A DNA stretch of 64,000 nt from Siphonobacter sp. SORGH_AS_0500 (GCF_002838835.1 NZ_NHPP01000004.1:1-64000); one strand, 5' to 3'; counted from the stretch's first letter, positions 18,800 to 28,303 are shown. The notes: generated by a model from the letters alone, not told the origin. Made by a program: numbers and translations.

Positions 18800-20977
18800 T
18801 TAGAAAACAATTATAACTAAATTTTTAGTTATAAAAACTATTCTTGGTTTTATTTTAAACCGGACATTCTGTACTCCCCCGATTTTTTGCCCCTTTTGGG
18901 TTGATTTTAAAGACTTGCCTTTGGGATAGGTGTACACACGTGGCTGTCGGGGAATGGGCTCGGGTTTGGGTGGTTCTGGAATGGACTGAAAATCGAAGTA
19001 ACTCTGAAATTCTGTGGGTTTTCCGGCATCGGCTTTAATAGGAAAGGTCGGTTGTCCTTTGTACTCGTATGTTTCGTATTGATAGTCAAAGAGATAAACC
19101 GTAATGTAACCGTCTTTGCTATATTTTCGGGCGATGGCATTGGGAGAAATAAAGGATTCGGCCCGTAAATATTTTCCACGCGTCCGCAACGAGTCCGGGA
19201 ACTCGGAACGGTATAATTTAGCTCGATTATAGAGAAATGAAAAGTTAGTAGAATCCAGTTGTAACGCCGTCGTGATGTAATAATGCGAATACTTTTTCTG
19301 TTTGGTTCCGGCGTATAAAACACCGAGGTTATTAATCGCGGTTTTACTCAGATACCCGTTATAATTCTCAATGGCCTTTTCCTTTTCGTTCAGGATTTTA
19401 TACACATTCCCGGCGTTGTTTCGGTAGTAACCGCCCGCCGTATCAATCGACATGGCCCGTTGAAAATCAGCCAGTGATTTTTTATAGGAGCCTTTGGCCT
19501 CATTATCTTTCTTTTCCTGTTCCAGTTGCAAACCCCGATACGACAGGGTAATACCGCGGTTGTTTAATAACATCGGTTCGCGGGAATGCTTCAGTACTAA
19601 ACTATCGTAACGTACCAAAGCTTCAGGAATTCGGTCGCTTTGCAAATCCGTAATAGCCACGCCGTTATGGGCATTAAGGTTATTGGGTTCAAGTTTGATG
19701 GCTTGCTGGTAATCTTTTGAAGCATCGTCAAACTGTTCGATGTTCATCTGAAAATTTCCCCGATTGGTTAATAACCCTGCGTGATTAGGCTCGCGTTTCA
19801 GGGCTTCGTTTACGTTGCGATGAGCCAACTGAAAGTCACCCACGCCTCGGTAGGCTTCGCTTAAACCCGCATACACGGCGGTGGCATTAGGCTTGTTTTT
19901 TAAGGCATTTTCAAATTCGGGAATGGCCTGTCTATAGCGTTTTAACCGAACTAGCGTAAATCCGCGACATATATAAAAATCAGCGTAGTCAGGATTGTCG
20001 GGATTAATGATATGAACGCTGGCCGTGAAATCTTTCCAGGCTTCAGCGTATCGACCTAACCGGTAATAGGCCATAGCCCGACCTAGGCGAGCGGGCATGT
20101 ACGTAGAATCCAGTGAAACGGCTCGCTGGTATTGAGCCAAAGCCTGCTTATCCTGATGCTGGCCGATGAGAATATTTCCGATTCCGGTGGCAGCTTCTGG
20201 GGAGGTGGGACGAATGCGTAAGACGCGATGAAAGGCTTCTCCGGCCAGCGTATAATCGCCCATTCGGTAATGAGTGTAAGCCATGCCAAGGTGAGCCAGA
20301 TACCCTTCGCGGCCACCGGCATCGAGGTATTCCTGAAAAGCTTTAATGGCTTCGTCGGATTGTTTCAGGGCCAGATGAGCGTGCCCCAAACGTAATAATA
20401 CCTGTAAATCAGCTCCTTCCTGACGAGCTTGCTGAAAATTCCGCACGGCTTCATCCCATCGATTTTGAGCCGCCATGAGCTGCCCCATCGCAATTCGGGA
20501 TTGCGGATTGGTATTAACTGATTGTTCCAGGTAACGCTCAATGTGCGGATACGTATTGGTATTCGTAGGAGCGGATTTCCAGAGAGCAATCGCCTGGTTG
20601 TAAAAGAGAACGTCTGAATTTTCAGGAGTGGAAGGAGTCGTTCGAAAATAATTCAAAGCCTCCGAGTATTTACCCATCTGACTGGCTGCCAGACCCTTCT
20701 GTAAACCCGCATTGGGAAAAGGCAACGGTTGATTAAGTAACTGAAGTGCCTGGGCGGAATGCCCCTGGGCTAATTCCACCAGAGCCAGATTATAGCGAAG
20801 CGTATCGCGGTTTTCTACCTTCAGTGCCCCATTGAGCAAAGGCCAGGCCCGGTCATAACGACCACGTTTGGCAAGCTCAGCAGCCAGATTATTCATCTTA
20901 CGCAACGAATCCGTCCGGGTTTGAGCCGTAACCAGAGTGGATGCACAGAAGAAAAAAATCACCAGCCAACGCAGCAT
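18800..20977 (-). CDS. Tetratricopeptide repeat protein, exported
   Basis: 725 aa with a signal peptide (LVIFFFCASTLVTAQ). It carries many TPR units over residues about 25-560 (for example YRLGRYAEAWKDFTASVHI and AVYAGLSEAYRGVGDFQLAH), then a C-terminal region rich in Pro and Lys (PIPRQPRVYTYPKGKSL). TPR arrays mediate protein-protein contacts, here probably in the periplasm. The last 15 or so residues are AT-rich read-through across a hairpin at 18808-18831, so the true C-terminus may be earlier if the T6/C5 runs near 18880 hide an indel. Partner unknown. Confidence 0.85.
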   Translation of the reverse strand: MLRWLVIFFFCASTLVTAQTRTDSLRKMNNLAAELAKRGRYDRAWPLLNGALKVENRDTLRYNLALVELAQGHSAQALQLLNQPLPFPNAGLQKGLAASQMGKYSEALNYFRTTPSTPENSDVLFYNQAIALWKSAPTNTNTYPHIERYLEQSVNTNPQSRIAMGQLMAAQNRWDEAVRNFQQARQEGADLQVLLRLGHAHLALKQSDEAIKAFQEYLDAGGREGYLAHLGMAYTHYRMGDYTLAGEAFHRVLRIRPTSPEAATGIGNILIGQHQDKQALAQYQRAVSLDSTYMPARLGRAMAYYRLGRYAEAWKDFTASVHIINPDNPDYADFYICRGFTLVRLKRYRQAIPEFENALKNKPNATAVYAGLSEAYRGVGDFQLAHRNVNEALKREPNHAGLLTNRGNFQMNIEQFDDASKDYQQAIKLEPNNLNAHNGVAITDLQSDRIPEALVRYDSLVLKHSREPMLLNNRGITLSYRGLQLEQEKKDNEAKGSYKKSLADFQRAMSIDTAGGYYRNNAGNVYKILNEKEKAIENYNGYLSKTAINNLGVLYAGTKQKKYSHYYITTALQLDSTNFSFLYNRAKLYRSEFPDSLRTRGKYLRAESFISPNAIARKYSKDGYITVYLFDYQYETYEYKGQPTFPIKADAGKPTEFQSYFDFQSIPEPPKPEPIPRQPRVYTYPKGKSLKSTQKGQKIGGVQNVRFKIKPRIVFITKNLVIIVF

Positions 20978-20994
20978 TCTAAAGGAAGAAAATT

Positions 20995-21125
20995 TTTACA
21001 GTTTTCAGTTTGCAATTTTCAGTTTTCAGTGAAAAAAATGATTTAGCTGAGTACATCAATGATAGCTCAAATAGGGGGGCACAATATCCCAACTGAAAAC
21101 AGAAAACTGTCAACTGAAAACTGAT
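20995..21125. repeat. TTTTCAG/CTGAAAA inverted cluster
   Basis: Left part has three GTTTTCAG-type words (20999-21030) and the right part their inverse CTGAAAAC (21092-21122), with about 60 nt between them, so the segment can form a stem-loop. Same word as in the heptamer arrays. Between the TPR and cca genes. Confidence 0.55.
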
Positions 21126-21143
21126 TATAAAACTAACGCATAA

Positions 21144-22592
21144 TCAAGGTACTTGGTCTTGGAGGGGAGGGGTTAATTCTTTAACCGGGGATAACCCCAT
21201 GTCAGCTCCGGCTTTCAGTAAAAACGGATAGGCGTATTCCCATTTGTTCGGTAGCGTTCCCTCCAGAATGGCTTCACGAATGATGGTTTTCAGCGTACCT
21301 ACTTCTCTGGAAGGTTGCAGCCCGAATACTTCCATAATCATTTCTCCGGTAACGATGGGCTGAAAATTACGGAGCTGATCGCGTTCTTCAACTTCTTTCA
21401 TCAGAGCTTCCACCTTATCAAAATTGGCGAGATAACGTTTCACCCGGTTTCCGTCTTTAGAAGTAATATCAGCCCGGCAAAGCTTCATCAGATCGTCCAG
21501 ATCCTCGCCAGCTTCCACCATAACTCTCCTCAATGCCGAATCTGTGATATCATCTTTGGCCAGAGCAATGGGGCGTAAGTGCAGGCGAACCAGTTTTTTC
21601 ACTTTCCTCATTTCTTCACCCAAGGGCAACCGGAACTTACGGAAAATGGTAGGAACCATGCGGGCACCCATCTCTTCGTGACCGTGGAAAGTCCAGCCAA
21701 TTTTGGGATGAAAACGCTTGGTTGCGGGTTTGGCAATGTCGTGCAGGATGGCCGCCCAGCGTAACCACAGGTCGTCACTCATTCGGCAGACGTTATCTAA
21801 TACCTGAAGTGTGTGGTAAAAATTGTCTTTATGTCCTTTGCCATCAATTTGTTCGGCACCTTTCAGGGCCACAAAATCAGGGAAAATGATTTCGAGTAAA
21901 CCCGAGATTTCCAGTAACTTAAATCCATACGAAGGCGTTTGTGTTCGGATAATCTTGTTGAGTTCGTCCGTAATACGTTCCTGAGAAATGATTTCAATAC
22001 GGTCTTTCGTCCGAATTAATCCATCAAACGAATCCGGGTCAATATCAAAACCGAGCTGGGTAGCAAACCGAATGGCCCGCAGCATGCGAAGGGGGTCATC
22101 GGAAAAAGTAATATCTGGATTAAGCGGTGTCCGAATGACTTTCCGGCGTAAATCGGCCTGGCCGTCAAAAGGATCAATCAGGGTGCCAAAGTCTGCTTTA
22201 TTCAGAGAAATGGCTAATGCATTGATGGTGAAATCACGACGATTCTGGTCATCTTCCAGCGTTCCGTCTTCTACAATGGGTTTGCGGGAGTCGGAGCGAT
22301 AGGATTCTTTACGAGCTCCGACAAATTCTACTTCCCAGCCATCAAACTTTACCTGGGCCGTGCCGAAATTTTTGAAAACGGCCAGAGAAGCCTGTTTATC
22401 GCCCGAGTTTCTGGCCACTTGCTCAGCTAGAGCGATGCCACTTCCTACGCAAACAATATCAATATCCTTGGAAGGTCGATTCAGTAACAAATCCCGTACG
22501 TAGCCGCCAATGACATAGGTTGGCAGGTTCAGTTGCTCCGCAGAGCGGGCAACGATCTGAAATACAGGATGATTTTTAATTAATTCATTCAT
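21144..22592 (-). CDS. cca: CCA tRNA nucleotidyltransferase / poly(A) polymerase family, HD domain
   Basis: 482 aa. N-terminal class II nucleotidyltransferase: YVIGGYVRDLLLNRPSKDIDIVCVG with the catalytic DxD, then RRDFTINALAISL and DDPLRMLRAIRFATQLGFDID. An HD phosphohydrolase domain follows (LHDIAKP, with HGHEEMGARM). Adds or repairs the 3' CCA of tRNAs in the cytoplasm. The ATG at 22592 begins the conserved region directly. The downstream Pro-rich tail is short. The Sua5 gene is 64 nt upstream, so both tRNA-maturation genes may be cotranscribed. Confidence 0.93.
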   Translation of the reverse strand: MNELIKNHPVFQIVARSAEQLNLPTYVIGGYVRDLLLNRPSKDIDIVCVGSGIALAEQVARNSGDKQASLAVFKNFGTAQVKFDGWEVEFVGARKESYRSDSRKPIVEDGTLEDDQNRRDFTINALAISLNKADFGTLIDPFDGQADLRRKVIRTPLNPDITFSDDPLRMLRAIRFATQLGFDIDPDSFDGLIRTKDRIEIISQERITDELNKIIRTQTPSYGFKLLEISGLLEIIFPDFVALKGAEQIDGKGHKDNFYHTLQVLDNVCRMSDDLWLRWAAILHDIAKPATKRFHPKIGWTFHGHEEMGARMVPTIFRKFRLPLGEEMRKVKKLVRLHLRPIALAKDDITDSALRRVMVEAGEDLDDLMKLCRADITSKDGNRVKRYLANFDKVEALMKEVEERDQLRNFQPIVTGEMIMEVFGLQPSREVGTLKTIIREAILEGTLPNKWEYAYPFLLKAGADMGLSPVKELTPPLQDQVP

Positions 22593-22656
22593 GGCGAAAA
22601 GCCGGATCGGTGATCATTGGGCTCGCAAAAGATCTATGCGAGAACCTGATACTATA

Positions 22657-23211
22657 TTATTTACGGATAAATTCAAATTCACCACCCACGCCCAGTCGAA
22701 CGATGCGGGAAGGTTTGCCGGAAGTCCAGCCTGCCGGAGCTGGAATTATTTCCTGAGCCGCCTGGCGGATGTCAGGAGCAATATCTTCACTTTTCTTAGG
22801 AATGGGCTGACCTGAAATTGCGGCAATTGTAGAAACGAGAGGTTTGCCGAAACTTTTTACCAGATCAAGGCAAGGACCCGATTTCACAACGCGAATGGCA
22901 ATGCTTCTGTCGGGAGCCAGCAGATTTTCGGCCACATTTTTTCCCTGAGGAAAGACTACAGTTAACGGATCTTCGGCGTATTCGATCAGATCAAAAGCCA
23001 GATCGGGCACTTTCGCGACGTAACGATCCAGCATGGAGGTGTCCCACAGCAAGATAATAAGTCCCTGCTGAGGGGGAATTTGACAGGTTTTGCGAAGTAA
23101 CTCCACCGTTTCCGGTCGAGTGGCATCTCCGCTCAGTCCCCATACGGTATCGGTAGGATGAAGCACCAAGCTTCCGTTTCGCAAAGCCTGCAAGGGCATT
23201 TTGATATTCAT
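22657..23211 (-). CDS. L-threonylcarbamoyladenylate synthase family (Sua5/YciO/YrdC)
   Basis: 184 aa, the short YrdC-type architecture. The family signature is seen in LHPTDTVWGLSGDATRPE and in the GLIILLWDTSMLDRYV and SIAIRVVKSGPC segments. The enzyme makes the threonylcarbamoyl-AMP used for the t6A37 modification of tRNAs. A -7-like box (TACTTTTG on the minus strand, 23216-23223) lies only 4 nt upstream of the ATG, so the transcript could be leaderless, or start at the internal Met at 23199. Confidence 0.88.
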   Translation of the reverse strand: MNIKMPLQALRNGSLVLHPTDTVWGLSGDATRPETVELLRKTCQIPPQQGLIILLWDTSMLDRYVAKVPDLAFDLIEYAEDPLTVVFPQGKNVAENLLAPDRSIAIRVVKSGPCLDLVKSFGKPLVSTIAAISGQPIPKKSEDIAPDIRQAAQEIIPAPAGWTSGKPSRIVRLGVGGEFEFIRK

Positions 23212-23215
23212 AGTA

Positions 23216-23223
23216 CAAAAGTA
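23216..23223 (-). promoter_or_regulatory. Candidate -7 box for the Sua5 gene (leaderless?)
   Basis: TACTTTTG on the minus strand matches TAnnTTTG and ends 4 nt before the ATG. Transcription would start at or next to the start codon. Confidence 0.4.
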
Positions 23224-23231
23224 ACCTCTCT

Positions 23232-23367
23232 TTTTGAGTTTTGAGCGGCCGCCGCTGCGGTTTTGAGTTTTGAGTTTTGAGTTTTGAGTTTTGAGTTTTC
23301 AGTTTTCAGTTTTCAGTTTTCAGTTTTCAGTTTTCAGTTTTCAGTTTTCAGTTTTCAGTTTTCAGTT
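23232..23367. repeat. TTTTGAG/TTTTCAG heptamer array, copy 2
   Basis: About 18 heptamer units, TTTTGAG then TTTTCAG, interrupted by GCGGCCGCCGCTGCGG. The design is the same as at 14412-14515, and both are followed by the same GAAGAGAAAACTCGTAAAGG segment and a BIME-like block. Confidence 0.85.
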
Positions 23368-23404
23368 TGGGAAGAGAAAACTCGTAAAGGTAGACAAGAC
23401 GTTT

Positions 23405-23960
23405 GGATATCGAGACCCTAACCCCGTAGGGGTTTAACCTGGATAGCCCCGGATGACAATCCGGGGTTTCTTATGAGATTACTTAATGGATGGACCCGGG
23501 ATAAACGTTGGAGGGGCCCATACGCCAATCTCCCGCCTTGACTAGTGTCTTCACCAGCCATTAATAGGAAGCCTAGTGGTTGGTGAGGACACCAACCATG
23601 GTGGATGGGAAGAGGTTTGGAAATGGAGACCTTAACCCCGGAGGGGTTGAATATGGGTAGCCCCGGGTAAAACCCGGGGTAAACGTTGGACGGGCTCATA
23701 CGCTAGTCTTCCGCCTTGGCTGGTGTCCTCACCAGCCATTACTAAAAGCCTGGTAGTTGGTGAAGGCACCAACCATGACGGAGTTTTGGAGTTTACAATC
23801 CCCAACAACACGCGATCATTCTATGGTCGCATCTGGGTAAGAGACGGTTAGCGTTGCTTTAGGGATTATAAATCCCTTACAGACGGCTTTCGGATTACAA
23901 ATCCGAAAGAGCGTAGTTTGAAAAGAAAACAATACCCCGGAGGGTTTAAATGTAGCGTTC
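23405..23960. repeat. BIME-like palindromic repeat block, copy 2
   Basis: Contains AACCCCG-type hairpins (23411, 23635, 23937), CCCCGGAT-GACA-ATCCGGGG (23447-23466) and two A/B palindrome pairs (23541-23559 with 23578-23597; 23718-23737 with 23756-23773). The 170 bp at 23448-23617 match 14605-14774 with only about seven differences by eye. Together with the array at 23232 it fills the 786-nt gap between the Sua5 gene and the next gene. Confidence 0.75.
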
Positions 23961-23997
23961 TTGCTTGAAAACGAAAAACAGCTAATGGAAAACTGTA

Positions 23998-25485
23998 CTA
24001 ATGAACCGGATGCTCCAGTTTATAGAGAAAAAAGGCTTCTTTCGGAGATTGGTTAGCGGTGGGAGGGTACTTTCGAAACCCCCAACTCAGGTAATATGGA
24101 CCATACCAGGAAATCAGGGAAGGGTATGGGTCACGATCGATTGATTTGTTAAGTTCAGCGGGTAATAACTCGTATTCTTCAATCTTGCCTAGCGTTTTAT
24201 CTTTCTGAATCTGAAGAGCCCTGACTTTGGATTCATACGTATAACTCAAACAAAGCGTGTTGGAACTGAGCGTACTAAGTTGCACTTGTGGACTCAACAA
24301 ATCGGAGGTCAAATCCTTTAATTCCATCGAGTTATCCCATACGAGTTCACCCGAACGATTCAGGCCGCAAACCAAAGCGTGGGTGTAACGGAACGATTCA
24401 TAACTATTTTGAAGGCGGCGATTGGTAACAGCCGTTGGGGTAAAAGAACTGCTGGTTTTGGTTTGGGGAAAGTACGCTTCCGCCACCATCAGATAACCCT
24501 CCTCCGTGGAAATCAGATCCTGAATATGAAGCAGGTAATGGAATTTCAGGTCCTTGCCCAGTTTCTTTTGGGCTGCGATTTTATTTCGCATCCGTTCCTG
24601 TCGACTGGGTTTCAGGTAATTGAAGAAATTCTGTAAATCCGAAAAGGGAACGTACTGAATCTTGTTCTGTGGCTGATCGGTTACTTTGGTGAGGTATAAG
24701 CCCTGCGAATAATCCGAGCAGTTGAGTGAATAGTTGCCTACCAGCAAGGACTCCCCATTTTCCAGATGAACAATTTTAGCCGTAATCAGACTTCGGTCGG
24801 ACTCGTCATTGAGGGTTGTTTTGCTTAACAAATGCCCGTCATAAGCATACGTGTACATCTGAAGCAGGCATTTCCCGCGACGATTGTACTTACTGAAAAC
24901 GTGAATTTTATTTCCTTTTTCATCCACGTCCAGGTCATTGATGGTTAAATGAAAGTCAAATAATTCGGGGAGAGCCTGTGAGGTTTTATCAAAAAAACTG
25001 AAAGAAACCACTACCGGACGGTCATTATAAGTACCTCCCAAAAAGGCTTTATTACCCAGAATTTTAAATTTCGAAACAATGTCAATGGCCGGTACTTCCC
25101 CTTCAATTACTTCCATTTCGCCCGTGTCAAGGCTGGTTTTCCAGATTTGGATTTTATCAGAATCTGGGTCGCCACAGAGCCAGAATAAATGTTCGGGTGT
25201 GTGGTAAGAAAGTAAGGCTTTGTACGGTGGCTTCAGTTTAAACTCGCTTTCCCAGCGTAAAGCCAGTGTTGAATCGTAGCGACTAAACTGATAGGTATGG
25301 TTGATGCCCCGAGAGGGGTTATCAAGAATTTTAGTAACCAAAACGCCCTGACTTCCCAGGGGCAGCACTTCAAAATCGTCCGTAATTTTATCATCCCGCA
25401 GAATTTCCAGCCGTTTAGAAGGCAGCATCTGAGCCCAGACCGAACTGGCGTACAGGCAAAAAATAACCAATAAAAGACGTTTCAT
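23998..25485 (-). CDS. Secreted protein of unknown function
   Basis: 495 aa from ATG 25485, which starts a signal peptide (MKRLLLVIFCLYASSVWAQ). The open frame extends 40 codons upstream without signal features. After the signal, the sequence alternates beta-rich segments (FEVLPLGSQGVLVTKIL, LRWESEFKLKPPYKALLSY, KIHVFSKYNRRGKCLLQMY), which could be a beta-propeller-like or similar repeat fold (inference). I do not recognise the family. Single gene with repeat block 2 downstream. Confidence 0.75.
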   Translation of the reverse strand: MKRLLLVIFCLYASSVWAQMLPSKRLEILRDDKITDDFEVLPLGSQGVLVTKILDNPSRGINHTYQFSRYDSTLALRWESEFKLKPPYKALLSYHTPEHLFWLCGDPDSDKIQIWKTSLDTGEMEVIEGEVPAIDIVSKFKILGNKAFLGGTYNDRPVVVSFSFFDKTSQALPELFDFHLTINDLDVDEKGNKIHVFSKYNRRGKCLLQMYTYAYDGHLLSKTTLNDESDRSLITAKIVHLENGESLLVGNYSLNCSDYSQGLYLTKVTDQPQNKIQYVPFSDLQNFFNYLKPSRQERMRNKIAAQKKLGKDLKFHYLLHIQDLISTEEGYLMVAEAYFPQTKTSSSFTPTAVTNRRLQNSYESFRYTHALVCGLNRSGELVWDNSMELKDLTSDLLSPQVQLSTLSSNTLCLSYTYESKVRALQIQKDKTLGKIEEYELLPAELNKSIDRDPYPSLISWYGPYYLSWGFRKYPPTANQSPKEAFFLYKLEHPVH

Positions 25486-25693
25486 AGCGGCGAAAATTAG
25501 GGTCATTACAAAGCATTCATACCCCGGTCGTAGGGCAGACCGAGGTATGAGCGAATTTACTGGAAAGGAACGGAGTGAACAAGGGTTATGCTCATTCCTT
25601 TGCATGAAATAATGGGGGAAGGGTATTCTGAAAATCAGTACTTAAGAGTAAAATAAAGGATAGTTAGGTAGGTGGAATGTAATGATCTGTTAG

Positions 25694-26113
25694 TTAATAG
25701 GCAGGTTCGTCGTCTTGGGGCAGGGGAATGCCTAACTGATAGGCCCAGTCCTCCCAGGGAACGTATTCCTTAAAAATCATAATCCCGACAATGACGGAGA
25801 AAATGGCCGTAATTAGTACCGCTCCCGCAGCCAGATCTTTGATTTCGCCGGCAATCTTTCGGTATTCAGGCGAAACCATATCCACGGTTTTTTCAAAAGC
25901 CGTATTGATCGCCTCTGTTACCCAAACCAGTACAATGCAGATCAGCAGGTTTACCCAGTCTTTTTTTGTAATGTTCAGGTAAAAACCCATACACACCACT
26001 ACCAGTGTAGCCAGCAGGTGAATCCGGGCGTTGTTTTCCGAATAAACCATGACTTTCAAACCCTTGAGGGCATAGCGAACACTTCGAAAAAACTTGGGAA
26101 TGTCAATGGGCAT
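25694..26113 (-). CDS. dgkA: Diacylglycerol kinase family protein (DgkA type)
   Basis: 139 aa, slightly longer than the 121 aa of E. coli DgkA. Family motifs are NNARIHLLATLVV, EAINTAFEKTVDMV (catalytic Glu and Asp-bearing segment) and EIKDLAAGAVLITAIFSV; three TM helices are visible. It phosphorylates diacylglycerol or undecaprenol in the inner membrane. In Gram-positive bacteria this family is an undecaprenol kinase; which lipid is used here is open. Terminal extension is acidic (PLPQDDEPAY). Confidence 0.92.
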   Translation of the reverse strand: MPIDIPKFFRSVRYALKGLKVMVYSENNARIHLLATLVVVCMGFYLNITKKDWVNLLICIVLVWVTEAINTAFEKTVDMVSPEYRKIAGEIKDLAAGAVLITAIFSVIVGIMIFKEYVPWEDWAYQLGIPLPQDDEPAY

Positions 26114-26211
26114 GACGCTGGGTTTGCAAATGGTTTAAAAATAGCTTGACGCGGTTTGAGGAAGTCAGAAAAGGTTTGATCATGGATACTCTCAGACAAC
26201 CTTAAACGCGA

Positions 26212-26859
26212 TCAAACGCTTTCTTTTTGCATCAAACTTAGGAGGACGAGGTAAGAAATGCCAATCATTACCGAAAATTCAAGCGTCATCAGGATCGCCT
26301 GTTTGTTGACCAGACTCTCCAGGATCTGTTGGATGAGTAAGCCCGGTTTCGTAAACGGGTGCCAGCTATTGAGCCGTTTGACCCGACCAAGGTAAATGCC
26401 GAAGCCACTTAAAGGCAATACGGCAAGCATCACGTATTCAGACCATTTCGGGATGATTCGCATCAGATTTTGCCGCATCCAGTGGAAGGATAATAACCCG
26501 CAGATCAGGCTAGTCATAGCGTAACTAAAAATCATCAAGGCATCGTGCCAGGCTGGAATGCCGCTGGAATGCTGAATGTGAATAAAATCCGTAATAACAT
26601 AAGGAGCATTCGGAAAAAATAGCAGCCAAAGTATGCCTACAGAGGCCAGTTTAAGTTTTGAGCCGGGTTCGTTCAGGGTAATGCGTTCAAACCAGAGCGA
26701 AAGAAAAAGTGGCATCCAGGCCAGGAACAGATTCCAGTTAATCATGACATACCAGCCGCCATGGGTAATGCCAAACCGAATGGCTAGAAACGTAGCCGAA
26801 AGAACAGATAAAGCCGAGAGGCTGCCAATCTGTAAAGTGCGGGTGTGAATGAGTTGCAT
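26212..26859 (-). CDS. DUF1361 membrane protein
   Basis: 215 aa with about six TM helices. The DUF1361 features are a W/N-rich N-terminal helix (NWNLFLAWMPLFLSLWFE), FPNAPYVITDFIHI and the SSGIPAWHDALMIFSYAMTS motif. Function unknown. On the same strand 22 nt after the DUF4173-like gene, so probably cotranscribed with it. Confidence 0.85.
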   Translation of the reverse strand: MQLIHTRTLQIGSLSALSVLSATFLAIRFGITHGGWYVMINWNLFLAWMPLFLSLWFERITLNEPGSKLKLASVGILWLLFFPNAPYVITDFIHIQHSSGIPAWHDALMIFSYAMTSLICGLLSFHWMRQNLMRIIPKWSEYVMLAVLPLSGFGIYLGRVKRLNSWHPFTKPGLLIQQILESLVNKQAILMTLEFSVMIGISYLVLLSLMQKESV

Positions 26860-26881
26860 AAGCGAAAGGTTGAAGGTTGAA

Positions 26882-28294
26882 TTATTTTTTTAAAGGGTGG
26901 GAGGTGAGGTGTTGATAGAGTTTCCAGTCACTATAATTCCAAGATTGCCAGGCATCCGGGTATCGTTCATACCGCTTTTGAAAAGATTCAACAGCGAAAC
27001 TTAATTTATCCTCAAGACCTGGATGCGTTTCGCTGTAGGCCTGTAATTGAGGAAGATTAGAGTGGTGAAGACTGAATAGGTAGCTTAGGTCAAGACTACG
27101 GGAGTAGTTTAAATTATAGTGAGTAATAATCTTAGCCCAGGGCATCGCTACCATGAGAATAAAAACAAAGTAAGTAATCCAGCTATTCACACGAAATAGA
27201 TAGGCATTGGTCTTCTTTTGGTGAATTTTTAAAAGTGTAGTGAATAATCCCAATCCTGTTAAAAGCAGCCAGAGGTAAACGCCTATTCGCTTGTATGTTA
27301 GCCCATAATTTTGAACATATAACGAATTGGTATGGGTAGTAACTGCAAGTAATAAAATGTTTAGTCCAATCCACGTATAAGCCTGTTTTACTAAGGTTTG
27401 ATTATTGGGAAAGAAATTCAGGTTTTTACGGAAATAGAATAAGATTAGAGTAATAGCTAATAAGATACTGATAATTAGGACATTGATTCCGTCATGAACG
27501 GATTGGGACAACTCGTATGCCGATTGAGCTTTGGAGCCTGAATAAAGAGATTGAAGTTCGACCACTAAAAAGATAGCCAGCAAACTATTCAACATAACCA
27601 GCATAATAACTCCCTGACGATATTCCCATTTTAATTGCAATAAATGGCCTTTGAATCGGGTACGAATTCGTTTTAATGTATTAGGTCTACTTAAATCACT
27701 TTCAGTAAAAGCGTTAGGAGAGTAAGGGAAGATTAAGGCTGGTATCCAGGTTAATCCTACGAGAAATAAAAAGAGGTAACCTGCGTCCAGGGTGTAAGTG
27801 GTTGAGAGAAAAGAAAAATTAGGATTAGCCCAATAATAGAGTCCATAAAAACACAGGGTAATGGCGAGTGGAGGAAGTAATAATTGAATCTGTTTGGAAA
27901 AGCGTCGTTGATTCGTTGGCGTATCGGCCTTGGTTAACAAGTTTGCCCCGGCATTAAACGAGGCTATCCCAATGAAGCTAACGAAACCATTGAACGCAGA
28001 AACGTAAGGGGATAACTGAGCAATAGAATTGTAGCCAATCAATAACAGAATTGAAAAAATATAGAGAAAAATGGAAGTATCGCCGCCGTAGAAAGCTATA
28101 GTCATTCCACAAAGAACAGATCCCAGACTGGCTAACTGGGTATTTATTTGCTTTAAATAATCACGGTTCCGAACGAGTAAAAGGGTTAGCACCAAGACGT
28201 TGAGTGCCAGAAAATTAATCCCAAAATTTTGGTTGTAAAACAGATAGTTCTGTAGAATAATAGCGGCGAGCAGAAGAAAGAATCCGTATTTCAT
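26882..28294 (-). CDS. DUF4173-like polytopic membrane protein
   Basis: 470 aa with about a dozen hydrophobic segments. Features fitting DUF4173/DUF4153 are GINFLALNVLVLTLLLV near the N-terminus and the SVHDGINVLIISILLAITLI motif in the middle, followed by YTWIGLNILLLAVT. Function unknown. A TACTTTG-N5-CAAAGTT palindrome overlapping a -7 box sits 9 nt before the ATG, and the HTH_34 regulator gene is just upstream, so it is probably under that regulator. Confidence 0.75.
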   Translation of the reverse strand: MKYGFFLLLAAIILQNYLFYNQNFGINFLALNVLVLTLLLVRNRDYLKQINTQLASLGSVLCGMTIAFYGGDTSIFLYIFSILLLIGYNSIAQLSPYVSAFNGFVSFIGIASFNAGANLLTKADTPTNQRRFSKQIQLLLPPLAITLCFYGLYYWANPNFSFLSTTYTLDAGYLFLFLVGLTWIPALIFPYSPNAFTESDLSRPNTLKRIRTRFKGHLLQLKWEYRQGVIMLVMLNSLLAIFLVVELQSLYSGSKAQSAYELSQSVHDGINVLIISILLAITLILFYFRKNLNFFPNNQTLVKQAYTWIGLNILLLAVTTHTNSLYVQNYGLTYKRIGVYLWLLLTGLGLFTTLLKIHQKKTNAYLFRVNSWITYFVFILMVAMPWAKIITHYNLNYSRSLDLSYLFSLHHSNLPQLQAYSETHPGLEDKLSFAVESFQKRYERYPDAWQSWNYSDWKLYQHLTSHPLKK

Positions 28295-28303
28295 GTTAAA
28301 AAG

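Noticed and set aside
23418-23699. Open frame of 93 codons on the minus strand
   Set aside because: Same repeat-derived sequence as the frame at 14494; no promoter or codon support.
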